DNA of 62,023 nucleotides from NCBI RefSeq assembly GCF_002897375.1, contig NZ_BFAG01000021.1:1-62023 (forward strand), given 5' to 3'. A model generated the notes under the pieces. The model did not search any database. It was not told where the DNA came from and saw only the letters and a list, made by a program, of their open reading frames with translations. The DNA is from Deinococcus aerius. Lineage in GTDB: Bacteria; Deinococcota; Deinococci; Deinococcales; Deinococcaceae. Both the position numbers and the translations under genes were made by a program. Positions 50,732 through 61,107 of this stretch are shown piece after piece (the first letter of the stretch is position 1; each line of letters opens with the position of its first letter).

Positions 50732-50779
50732 TACGATGGGGGCGTGAACCCGCTCAGATCGGCCCGGAGGCACGAGTGA
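50732..50779 (+). promoter_or_regulatory. manA promoter and leaderless 11-residue leader ORF
   Basis: TACGAT (50732-50737) puts transcription start at GTG 50744. From there an 11-codon frame, [11 protein letters not shown], ends with TGA (50777-50779) that overlaps the manA GTG. The leader begins with the same residues (VNPLR) as manA itself because the first 11 bases are duplicated 32 bases upstream. Confidence 0.5.
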
Positions 50780-51705
50780 ACCCGCTGCGACTGGAACCGC
50801 GGCTGGCGGCCCGGGTGTGGGGCGGCACCCGCCTGGGGCGCGGCGAGGACGGCCAGCCCATCGGCGAGGCGTGGGTGCTGCACGAGGACAGCCGGGTGCG
50901 GGGCGGGCCGCACGATGGGCGCACCCTGGGCGACCTCGCCGCCGAGTTCCCCGCCGAGCTGCTGGGCACCCGCGCCCGGGGAGAGCGCTTTCCGCTGCTC
51001 ATCAAGCTGCTCGACTGCGCCGAGTGGCTCAGCGTGCAGGTCCACCCCGACGACGAGCAGGCCGCGCGTCTGGTCGGGCCGGGCGAGCTGGGCAAGACCG
51101 AGGCGTGGTACATCCTGGAGGCGCGGCCCGGGGCGCAGCTCATCGCGGGGGTGCGGGAGGGCACCTCGCCGGGGGAGTTGCGGTCGGCGATCCTGGAGGG
51201 CCGGGTGATGGAGCACGCGGCCTACCAGCCGGTGGGGGAGGGCGACACGGTGTTCGTCCCCGCCGGAACGCTGCACGCGCTCGGGCCGGGCCTCTTCCTG
51301 TACGAGGTGCAGCAGACCTCGGACACGACCTACCGCGTCTACGACTGGGACCGCCCGGCGAGCGCGGGGCGCGCCCTGCACCTGAAGGAGAGCGCCGAAG
51401 TCACGACGACGCGGCCACCCCAGTGGCGCCCGGCCCAGCCGCTCGAACCCGGGGAGAGCCGCGAGTTGCTCCGCAGCGACTACTTCGTGCTGGAGGGGCT
51501 GCGCTGCGGTCCCGAGCCCCTGGAACGGGACACCCGGGGCGAGAGCTTCCATGCCCTGACGGTGATTCAGGGGCACGGCACGTTGCACGCTGCCGGAGAG
51601 ACGCTGCCCCTGGCGCCGCTCGACACGGTGTTGCTGCCCGCCGGGGTGGGGGAGTACCGCCTGGAGGGCGAGTCGGTTCAGGCCCTCGTCTCGCGCCTGC
51701 CCTGA
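50776..51705 (+). CDS. manA: Mannose-6-phosphate isomerase, class I
   Basis: 309 residues from GTG 50776, with GGAGG 5 bases upstream. Zinc-site motifs of type I phosphomannose isomerase are present: [16 protein letters not shown] and PAGTLHALG. It interconverts mannose-6-phosphate and fructose-6-phosphate, feeding mannose into surface glycans. The frame reaching 50716 is not supported. The short length matches the Firmicutes-type enzymes rather than the larger E. coli form. Confidence 0.88.
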   Translation: MNPLRLEPRLAARVWGGTRLGRGEDGQPIGEAWVLHEDSRVRGGPHDGRTLGDLAAEFPAELLGTRARGERFPLLIKLLDCAEWLSVQVHPDDEQAARLVGPGELGKTEAWYILEARPGAQLIAGVREGTSPGELRSAILEGRVMEHAAYQPVGEGDTVFVPAGTLHALGPGLFLYEVQQTSDTTYRVYDWDRPASAGRALHLKESAEVTTTRPPQWRPAQPLEPGESRELLRSDYFVLEGLRCGPEPLERDTRGESFHALTVIQGHGTLHAAGETLPLAPLDTVLLPAGVGEYRLEGESVQALVSRLP

Positions 51706-51985
51706 AGAGCGTTGGGAGAGGCTTGGGAACAGGCTTCCTGAGCCTCGAGCATCCACCAGCGGATCGGCCGGCCCATGCGCTCTTTCAGGTGGCCTGCGCC
51801 GCCCCTTCGGCGCAAGCTCGGGGAGCGGCAGGGGGAGGATGAGAGCCCCGGCAAAGGCCTTTCATGGGATAGGGGGGCGGGGTGGGCAGAGGGTGAGCGG
51901 GCTCTCCTGGAGCCTTCACCCCGCGCGGCAGCCTCCAGCCGAGCATGAGGGTGGAACCGTTTCGACATCCCCCTCAGGAGGGCTC
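51706..51985. other. Intergenic region with small hairpins
   Basis: About 280 bases. TGCGCCG/CGGCGCA at 51795-51814 forms a 7-bp hairpin that may end manA. No promoter for the downstream gene could be recognised. Confidence 0.35.
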
Positions 51986-52804
51986 ATGAACCGCAACCCT
52001 GTTCCCCGTTGGAAGCCTCTTGTCCTGGGCCTTGGCGCCGCGTTGGCCCTGGGAACGGTCACGCTCGCCCAGCAGGGCGGACCGACCTCCACCGGAACCC
52101 CGCCCAGTTCGGGTACCGCGCCCGCCCCGACGGTTCCGTCCACGACCACTTCGGAAACTTCCGGCAGCGCTGTGGCAGCCTCCCCGGCGGTGCTGTGCGG
52201 ACTGACCGGGCAGGAAGCGGGCAGGGGCGCGGCGGGGGGCACGGCCACAGGCTCCGGGGGAACTGGCGGCACGTCAGGCAGCACGGGAGCGGCTGGCGCG
52301 GGGCCGGGCACGGGGAACGGTTCTGCGGGCGCGGCCACGGGCAGCAATACCAGCGGGGCGCGGCTGAGTGGGGTGGACACCTGCTTCGCCCAGCAGGCGG
52401 CCCTGAGCGACCTGTTCGAGTTGCAGTCGTCGCAACTCGCGGCGGCTCAGGGGGGCAACACCAGGGTCAAGGCCTTTGCCCGGCAGATGATCCAGGACCA
52501 CACCCGCACCAGCCAGCAGCTCGCGTCGCTGGCCCCCCGTCTGGGTCTGCGGCTGCCCACCGCGCTGGAGGGACCCAAGCTGGCGGAAGTGGCCGCGCTG
52601 CGGGGCCAGCAGGGAGCCGGGTTCGACCGCGCCTACATGGTCGCCCAGGTGAACGCGCACGAGCAGGCGGTCAACCTCTTCAGCGCCTACAGCAAGCTGG
52701 GCGGGGCCAATGCCCAACTGAGGGCCCACGCCACCCGGTCGTTGCCCGCCCTGCAAAAGCACCTTCAGGCGGCCCGCGAGCTGCTTCGGGCCGTCGTTCA
52801 GTAG
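51986..52804 (+). CDS. Exported DUF4142 protein with low-complexity linker
   Basis: 272 residues from ATG 51986 (AGGAGGGC upstream). Signal peptide with cleavage near VTLAQQ, then a Gly/Ser/Thr-rich linker (about 28-125, with repeated TGxG/GTSG), then a helical DUF4142 domain (AQQAALSDLFELQSSQLAA, FARQMIQDHTRTSQQL, FDRAYMVAQVNAHEQAVNLF). Such proteins are predicted ferritin-like and periplasmic, with unknown activity. The convergent universal stress pseudogene ends at the next base. Confidence 0.8.
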   Translation: MNRNPVPRWKPLVLGLGAALALGTVTLAQQGGPTSTGTPPSSGTAPAPTVPSTTTSETSGSAVAASPAVLCGLTGQEAGRGAAGGTATGSGGTGGTSGSTGAAGAGPGTGNGSAGAATGSNTSGARLSGVDTCFAQQAALSDLFELQSSQLAAAQGGNTRVKAFARQMIQDHTRTSQQLASLAPRLGLRLPTALEGPKLAEVAALRGQQGAGFDRAYMVAQVNAHEQAVNLFSAYSKLGGANAQLRAHATRSLPALQKHLQAARELLRAVVQ

Positions 52805-53377
52805 TCAGGGCACGGGCAGGGGCACTCTTCCCCAGGTGGGCCAAACCCTGGCCGAACGGGTTTTGCCCTGTTCAGCCGGGATTTCGCCCGTCTGCCGTGT
52901 TGCGGCGTCCCGTTGGCTGCGTCTGGCGGCAGCCGTGGGGGCGCGCACCAGCAACACCGGAACCCTGACCCTGCGGAGGACGGCGCCCGCCACGCTGCCC
53001 AACAAGAAGTGCGCCAGGCCGCTGCGGCCATGGGTACTCATGACCACCAGGTCCACGCCCGCGCGCTCGGCCTCGTCCGCAATGACCTCCTCAGTGGGCC
53101 GCCCGCCGGACTCCAGGCACACCGCCCTCGCCCCGGGGAAGGCGAGTTCCCGGACCCCGCCCACGAGTTGCTCGCTGTCCTCCAGGAGCCGCCTGCGCTC
53201 CTCCTCTTAGTCGAAAGCGTAGGCCGCGCCCTCCGCGAGGACGCCCGTGGGGGGCGGCGGCACGACATATACCAGCTTTAGCGAGCTGCCGTACCGGCGC
53301 GCCAGGTCCGCGGCGTAGGGCAGGGCGAGATGGCCGAGGGGGCTGCCGTCGGTGGTGACGAGGATGTGCTGGAACAT
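52805..53377 (-). pseudogene. Universal stress protein with an in-frame stop codon
   Basis: From ATG 53377 (GGAGGAAGG upstream) the frame reads MFQHILVTTDGSPLGHLALPYAADLARRYGSSLKLVYVVPPPP, then meets TAA at 53207-53209 and continues in the same frame as a normal UspA C-terminus (VDLVVMSTHGRSGLAHFLLGSVAGAVLRR), with the ATP-binding STHGRSG-x9-GS motif. Nothing else is disrupted. A single base change in a codon such as GAA or CAA explains it. A weak GTG restart at 53164, preceded by GAGGAGGAG, could make a C-terminal fragment. Confidence 0.85.
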
Positions 53378-53639
53378 GCCTTCCTCCCTCACCCCAGCCT
53401 GAGCGCCGTCGGTGACAGGCCCATAACCGGCGGCTGGGGAGGGGCGGGGGCAGTCACGGGAGACCGGGCGGGAAGGAGCGTCTTTTCTGTCTGCGCGAGG
53501 ACGAGCGGCGCCCGTCACCCCGCTCCAGCCCTCCGCAAGCTGCTCTGGGAGGCTCCCGCAAGGGGAGGGGCAACAGTGAGCCTGCCAGGGAGGGCATTTC
53601 TGCTGTTTCCAGGGCGTCAAAAAGGTGGGGCGGGGGATG
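53378..53639. other. Non-coding region upstream of the broken usp
   Basis: Plus-strand frames across this stretch are shadows without support. It holds the upstream region of the usp gene; together with 53659-53843 it forms a gap of about 470 bases, interrupted by a candidate parS site at 53640. Confidence 0.3.
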
Positions 53640-53658
53640 TGGGACACCGGGTGTCCCA
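53640..53658. promoter_or_regulatory. Candidate parS palindrome, copy 3
   Basis: TGGGACACCGGGTGTCCCA, a perfect palindrome around a central G, intergenic. It is the same as copy 2 near parA except for the middle base, 15 kb away. Confidence 0.6.
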
Positions 53659-53843
53659 GCCGGTCCAGGGTTGCCCGCCCGTGTTCAACACTTCACGAAG
53701 AGTTGAGGAATGCCCCGGGCTAAGTAACCTTCATGCAGTTGAGAGGCAGTCGGGAGCGCGACCCCTCAGACTTTCTGGCGTTGGTGGGCCAGGTTGCCGG
53801 GGCTTCACGCGCCTGTGCCCAAACCCCACGAAGGAGGACAGAC

Positions 53844-54335
53844 ATGAGCAGCATTCAAGAAACGATAGAGGACGTGAAGGGGGCCGCCCAGCGCATGGGA
53901 GGCCGCATGGAGGGCATGGCGGCCCTGCGGGAGCTGACCAGGGAGATGTCCAAGCAGCACGCCACCTCCACCGCCCTGCTCGCCAAGCAGCACAAGGAGT
54001 TGCAGCAGGTGCGGCACGAATTGGAGGCCTTGCGCAAACAGCGGTCCTCCGGGGGCGGCTTTCCCTGGGGCTTGCTGCTGCTCGCCGGGGGGGGCTACGC
54101 CCTGTACCGCTCGAATCCCTCCTTCCGCGAGCAGGTTCAGGGCCTCCTGAAGCGGATCAACCCCGGTCCCGAGGGCAACCTGGCCCGGGCGGGGGACGCG
54201 GCGGGGGACGCCGTTTCCGACCTTGCCGAGGGCCGGAGTCCGGGCGCGGCCCTGCACGATGCGGGCGGCGAGTTGAAGCGCGGGGCGGAAAAGGCCGTCG
54301 ACAACGCGAAGGACAACCTGCAAGGTTCCAGGTAA
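53844..54335 (+). CDS. Hypothetical membrane protein with coiled coil
   Basis: 163 residues from ATG 53844, with AAGGAGGA upstream. An N-terminal coiled coil (SKQHATSTALLAKQHKELQQVRHELEALRKQ), then one membrane segment (FPWGLLLLAGGGYALYR), then a hydrophilic tail rich in Ala/Gly/Asp (DAAGDAVSDLAEG, KAVDNAKDNL) resembling YtxH or CsbD-like stress tails. Function unknown. Terminator follows at 54349. Confidence 0.7.
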   Translation: MSSIQETIEDVKGAAQRMGGRMEGMAALRELTREMSKQHATSTALLAKQHKELQQVRHELEALRKQRSSGGGFPWGLLLLAGGGYALYRSNPSFREQVQGLLKRINPGPEGNLARAGDAAGDAVSDLAEGRSPGAALHDAGGELKRGAEKAVDNAKDNLQGSR

Positions 54336-54348
54336 CGTTCGGGCAAAC

Positions 54349-54390
54349 GTGGGGGACCTGAAGTTCTCGCCTGGGGTCCCCACTCCTTTT
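54349..54390 (+). terminator. Hairpin terminator
   Basis: GTGGGGGACC pairs with GGTCCCCAC (one bulged G), followed by TCCTTTT. It closes the upstream gene and faces the convergent CrtA-like gene. Confidence 0.7.
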
Positions 54391-54418
54391 GTTCGCCCGC
54401 AGGGTGACGGCGCGGCCC

Positions 54419-55144
54419 TCAGCCCGGGAGCAGCCCCGCGAGCGGGTCACGGCCATCCCACGAGCCGCCTGCCGCCAGAATGGCAAATCGCGCGAAGAGT
54501 TCCTCCCGGTACCACCCCTCGCGCCGGGTGCGGGCGATGACCTCGCGGTGGCCCGCCTGGCCGTAGGCGTAGGCCCGCATGCTCGCCGTGTCGCGCCAGA
54601 GGCTGAAGGTCGCCTGGTGCAGCAGCGGGAACTCACCCAGCCCCAGCGAGGCCAGCAGGCCGGGCTGCCCGTGGAGCCCCTGCTGCGAGGTCGGCACCGC
54701 TCCCCAAAAGGCGGTCAGCCGCGCCGGGCGCAGGGTGGCCCGGGTGAGGACGGCGAGCGGTCCCCCGGTGTCCTCCCCCCCGGCCGGCGCTGGGCCGAAG
54801 GGTTCCACTCCGCCCCAGCGCCCATGCCAGCGGACGGGGCGCAGCACCAGCGTGTAGCTCTCGTCCACCAGCCGCGCCTCCCACCGCCGCCACGGGCTCG
54901 CCTCGAAGCGCTCCAGTGCCGCGCGCGACGACCACACCGCCAGCCTCGCCCAGCGCCGCAGGTCGGCCCCCAGCGTGAGGTCCGCGCCGCGGCCAGTCCC
55001 CAGCAGCCGGTAGAACGTCAGCCCGGGCACTCCCCGCAGGTGCAGGTGATCGGTGCCCATCTTGCCGAAACCGCGCCACACCGAGCGCCCGCCGTAGCGG
55101 TGGAGGGTGAGGCTGACGACCGGATCGGGGGGAGCGGGCCGCAC
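54419..55144 (-). CDS. CrtA-like (spheroidene monooxygenase family) protein
   Basis: 241 residues from GTG 55144, which lies 6 bases after a TACACT box with no ribosome site. Shares the pattern of the spheroidene monooxygenase family: FGKMGTDHLHLRGVPGLTFYRLLGTGRG, WSSRAALERFEASPWRRW, LTRATLRPARLTAFWGAVP, GIGEFP-like LGLGEFPLLHQATFSLW and GWYREELFARF. Members oxidise carotenoids (CrtA) or are of unknown function. Deinococcus carotenoids are oxygenated, so a pigment role is possible. Confidence 0.7.
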   Translation of the reverse strand: MRPAPPDPVVSLTLHRYGGRSVWRGFGKMGTDHLHLRGVPGLTFYRLLGTGRGADLTLGADLRRWARLAVWSSRAALERFEASPWRRWEARLVDESYTLVLRPVRWHGRWGGVEPFGPAPAGGEDTGGPLAVLTRATLRPARLTAFWGAVPTSQQGLHGQPGLLASLGLGEFPLLHQATFSLWRDTASMRAYAYGQAGHREVIARTRREGWYREELFARFAILAAGGSWDGRDPLAGLLPG

Positions 55145-55150
55145 CCGTCC

Positions 55151-55156
55151 AGTGTA
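55151..55156 (-). promoter_or_regulatory. -10 box of the CrtA-like gene
   Basis: TACACT on the minus strand, six bases before the GTG at 55144. Leaderless layout. Confidence 0.5.
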
Positions 55157-55373
55157 GGTCGGCGCCCGGCTCCCGGGGGGCAGGAGCACGGGCGCGCCAG
55201 GGGTCCCGAAGTGTCACGTCACACCGCCCTCCGCCCGGTGGAGGGTGTCTCCACCTACGGGGTGCCCGACGCGGACGAACTGGCGTGCAGCAGCCCAGGC
55301 GCGGCACGCTGGGGCAGCGCGCGGCGGTGGCGGAACTCCCCACCGGGTTGGCCCGCCACCACCAGTGCTGCAC

Positions 55374-55474
55374 CTCATACGGATTCGGGTTGAACCGTTT
55401 TTAGAACGGTTCAACCCGAGCGGAGCGAGCAGGGCTGTCCCGCTTCGATCACGGATGGGACGGCAACCGTACCA
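55374..55474 (+). repeat. Dispersed palindromic repeat, copy C (shortened)
   Basis: Keeps both ends of copy A (CTCATACG...; GGGACGGCAACCGTACCA) but lacks about 40 central bases, and its middle (CTGTCCCGCTTCGATCA) is in opposite orientation to the same segment of copy B read along the element. It contains a perfect 13-bp hairpin: GGGTTGAACCGTT (55387-55399) against 55405-55417. Confidence 0.75.
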
Positions 55475-55668
55475 CCTGCCATCCCTCCAGCGCCGATCCA
55501 CTGAGGGCTAACGCAATGTGGCGCGTGCGTCGTTCAGACCCATGTACTCTTGCAGATCGGCTGAGTCTGCCCCATTTTAAGGCGCTGGGTCACGGCGGTG
55601 GTGGTCGCGGCTGGCCGGGCCTGGGCAAGGCGAAGCATGGGCGTCACCCTCAGGGGTGCGTGCGGAAA

Positions 55669-55696
55669 GAGCGCCAGCCGCTGGGGACTGGCGCTC
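55669..55696 (-). terminator. Terminator of hsp20
   Basis: GAGCGCCAG (55669-55677) and CTGGCGCTC (55688-55696) form a perfect 9-bp stem, 10 bases after the end of hsp20 as read on the minus strand, followed by TTT on that strand. Confidence 0.7.
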
Positions 55697-55705
55697 CTTG
55701 CGGGG

Positions 55706-56182
55706 TTAACCGATGGTCTTGACTGAGTTGCCCCGCTTGATCTCGACCTTGCGCGTTCGGGCCTCCGCCGCCTTGGGGATGGACAGGTGCAGCAGGCCGG
55801 ACTCCAGGTTGGCGTCCACCTGATCGGTCTCCACCTTCACGGGCAGGGTCAGGCTGTACTGGAACTCCCCGCTGGGCAGGGTCTTCACCCAGTAGCGTGT
55901 GCCCGCCGCGTTGCCGGAGTTGTAGCGGCCGCGGATATACAGGGTGCGCCCCTCGACCTGGACATCGAGGTCCTCGGGCTTGATGCCCGGCACCGCGAGG
56001 TCCACGGCGACGTGGCTTTCCGTCTCATACATGTCGAGGGGGAAGCGCGTGCCCCCCAGCGCTGGCCCGGCGAGGTCACCGATAAAGCGGTCAAGAGCAG
56101 GCCAGAGAGAGCTGGGAGTCGGCATCACGTCCGGACTCCACTGGGTTACACCGGTGCTGGATGTAGGTACGAGTGCCATCAT
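55706..56182 (-). CDS. hsp20: Small heat-shock protein, Hsp20/alpha-crystallin family
   Basis: 158 residues. The alpha-crystallin domain covers about 45-145: FPLDMYETESHVAVDLAVPGIKPEDLDVQVEGRTLYIRG and EFQYSLTLPVKVETDQVDANLESGLLHLSIPK, then a short C-terminal tail without the usual I-x-I but with IKRGNSV. ATP-independent chaperone that holds unfolding proteins. GGAGGTGA sits just before the two adjacent ATGs (MM). Its promoter (56244-56272) is the best sigma-70-like promoter in the window. Confidence 0.92.
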   Translation of the reverse strand: MMALVPTSSTGVTQWSPDVMPTPSSLWPALDRFIGDLAGPALGGTRFPLDMYETESHVAVDLAVPGIKPEDLDVQVEGRTLYIRGRYNSGNAAGTRYWVKTLPSGEFQYSLTLPVKVETDQVDANLESGLLHLSIPKAAEARTRKVEIKRGNSVKTIG

Positions 56183-56243
56183 TCACCTCCAAGCCTTTCT
56201 AACGTGTGGGACGCTCTTTTTCTATTCCCGCCCCACACCTACG

Positions 56244-56272
56244 CATATAAAACATGCGCGCTAGTTTGTCAA
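56244..56272 (-). promoter_or_regulatory. hsp20 promoter
   Basis: On the minus strand: TTGACA (complement of 56267-56272), 17-bp spacer, TATATG (complement of 56244-56249). It gives a leader of about 55 bases. No HspR-type repeat was recognised. Confidence 0.75.
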
Positions 56273-56346
56273 GAGGGCTGAGCGGGGAGGGGCGGAGGTA
56301 TCTCCCCGAGCCCCGCCTCACGGTCCTGCGGGGTGCGGGACGGCTC

Positions 56347-56373
56347 GACCCCTCCCCACGAGGAGGAGGGGTC
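56347..56373 (-). terminator. Likely pulA terminator
   Basis: GACCCCTCC (56347-56355) and GGAGGGGTC (56365-56373) form a perfect 9-bp stem with a 9-nt loop, about 43 bases after the pullulanase stop (minus strand). Confidence 0.55.
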
Positions 56374-56415
56374 CGGCTCCAATCGCTCCCTCTCTCCGGC
56401 CGGGGGTTCCCCCGC

Positions 56416-59862
<3,447 letters not shown>

Positions 59863-59872
59863 GGTTGGGAGA

Positions 59873-59931
59873 ATTGTAGCGGTTCCACACTCCCCGGGCT
59901 GCGTTCCCGCCGCGCGCCTTTGGGATAGGGT
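59873..59931. promoter_or_regulatory. Divergent pulA and ilvE promoters
   Basis: Minus-strand TACAAT (complement of 59873-59878) serves pulA with a leader of about 4 bases. Plus-strand TAGGGT (59926-59931) lies 5 bases before the ilvE ATG, giving a leaderless transcript. The two genes share 74 bases. Confidence 0.5.
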
Positions 59932-59936
59932 GAACC

Positions 59937-60962
59937 ATGATGACGGTCAAGGACATCGACTGGCGGACGCTGGGCTTCGGCTACATCAGGACCGACCTGC
60001 GCTACCTCTCCCACTGGCGGGAGGGGGCGTGGGACGCGGGCACGCTGACGGAGGACAACCGGCTGCACATCAGCGAGGGCTCGGCCGCCCTGCACTACGG
60101 GCAGCAGTGCTTCGAGGGGCTCAAGGCCTACCGCTGCCGCGACGGCTCGGTCAACCTGTTCCGGCCCGACCAGAACGCGGCCCGCATGGCGCGCAGTTGC
60201 GCGCGGCTGCTGATGCCCACGGTTCCCACCGAGACCTTTATTGAGGCCTGCCGCCAGGTCGTGCTCGCCAACCTCGACTACCTGCCGCCCTACGGCACGG
60301 GTGGGGCGCTCTACCTGCGGCCCTTCATGATCGGCGTGGGCGACAACCTGGGCGTCCACAGCGCGCCCGAGTTCCTCTTCTCGATCTTCTGCGTGCCGGT
60401 GGGCGCCTATTTCAAGGGGGGCCTGACGCCCACCAACTTCGTCGTCTCGCGCTACGACCGCGCCGCCCCGAATGGGACGGGTGCGGCCAAGGTCGGCGGC
60501 AACTACGCCGCCAGCCTGTTGCCCGGACGGGAGGCGAAGGCACGCGGTTTCGGCGACGCGATCTACCTCGACCCCGAGACCCACACGAAGATCGAGGAGG
60601 TCGGCTCGGCCAACTTCTTCGGCATCACGCGGGATGGCCGCTTCGTCACCCCGCGCTCGCCCTCGATCCTGCCGGGGATCACCCGCGCCTCCCTGCTGCA
60701 CCTCGCCCGCGAGCGGCTGGGCCTGGATGCGCGGGAGGACGACGTGTACGTGGACCGCCTGGGCGAGTTCAGCGAGGCCGGGGCCTGCGGGACCGCCGCC
60801 GTCATCACGCCCATCGGCGGCATCCAGAACGGCGACCACTTCCACGTCTTCTACTCCGAGACCGAGGTGGGTCCGGTCACCCGCCGCCTGTACGACGAGC
60901 TGACGGGGATTCAGTTCGGGGACCGGGAAGCGCCGGAGGGCTGGACCCTCAAGGTGCAGTAA
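59937..60962 (+). CDS. ilvE: Branched-chain amino acid aminotransferase
   Basis: 341 residues, class IV PLP fold. RPDQNAARMARSCARLLMPTVP, the PLP-binding Lys in GTGAAKVGGNYAASL, EEVGSANFFGI and TPRSPSILPGITRASLL identify the branched-chain aminotransferase type (BCAT-II-like), which transfers the amino group between Leu/Ile/Val and glutamate. No ribosome site: TAGGGT precedes the ATG directly. Position after pullulanase gives no further hint. Confidence 0.92.
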   Translation: MMTVKDIDWRTLGFGYIRTDLRYLSHWREGAWDAGTLTEDNRLHISEGSAALHYGQQCFEGLKAYRCRDGSVNLFRPDQNAARMARSCARLLMPTVPTETFIEACRQVVLANLDYLPPYGTGGALYLRPFMIGVGDNLGVHSAPEFLFSIFCVPVGAYFKGGLTPTNFVVSRYDRAAPNGTGAAKVGGNYAASLLPGREAKARGFGDAIYLDPETHTKIEEVGSANFFGITRDGRFVTPRSPSILPGITRASLLHLARERLGLDAREDDVYVDRLGEFSEAGACGTAAVITPIGGIQNGDHFHVFYSETEVGPVTRRLYDELTGIQFGDREAPEGWTLKVQ

Positions 60963-60988
60963 TTTGGCTTCCTGCGCCGGGTCGCGTC

Positions 60989-61044
60989 GGCAGAACTGTC
61001 TGCCCTCAACCCCAGAGCCCGGAGTGAGGGCATAGCCCACTCCG
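60989..61044 (+). terminator. Two small hairpins after ilvE
   Basis: GGCAGA/TCTGCC (60989-61004) and CGGAGTG/CACTCCG (61020-61044) are 6- and 7-bp perfect stems in the 145 bases between ilvE and the CRISPR array. Weak terminator candidates. Confidence 0.35.
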
Positions 61045-61107
61045 TACCAACCAAGTACCCGGACGAGGCTCCCGGCGCAGGGGCACGGTCAATGCCAAGA
61101 GGTGCGT

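Noticed and set aside
55516..55722. A 68-codon frame between repeat C and hsp20
   Set aside because: No ribosome site or family, and it runs through the hsp20 terminator.
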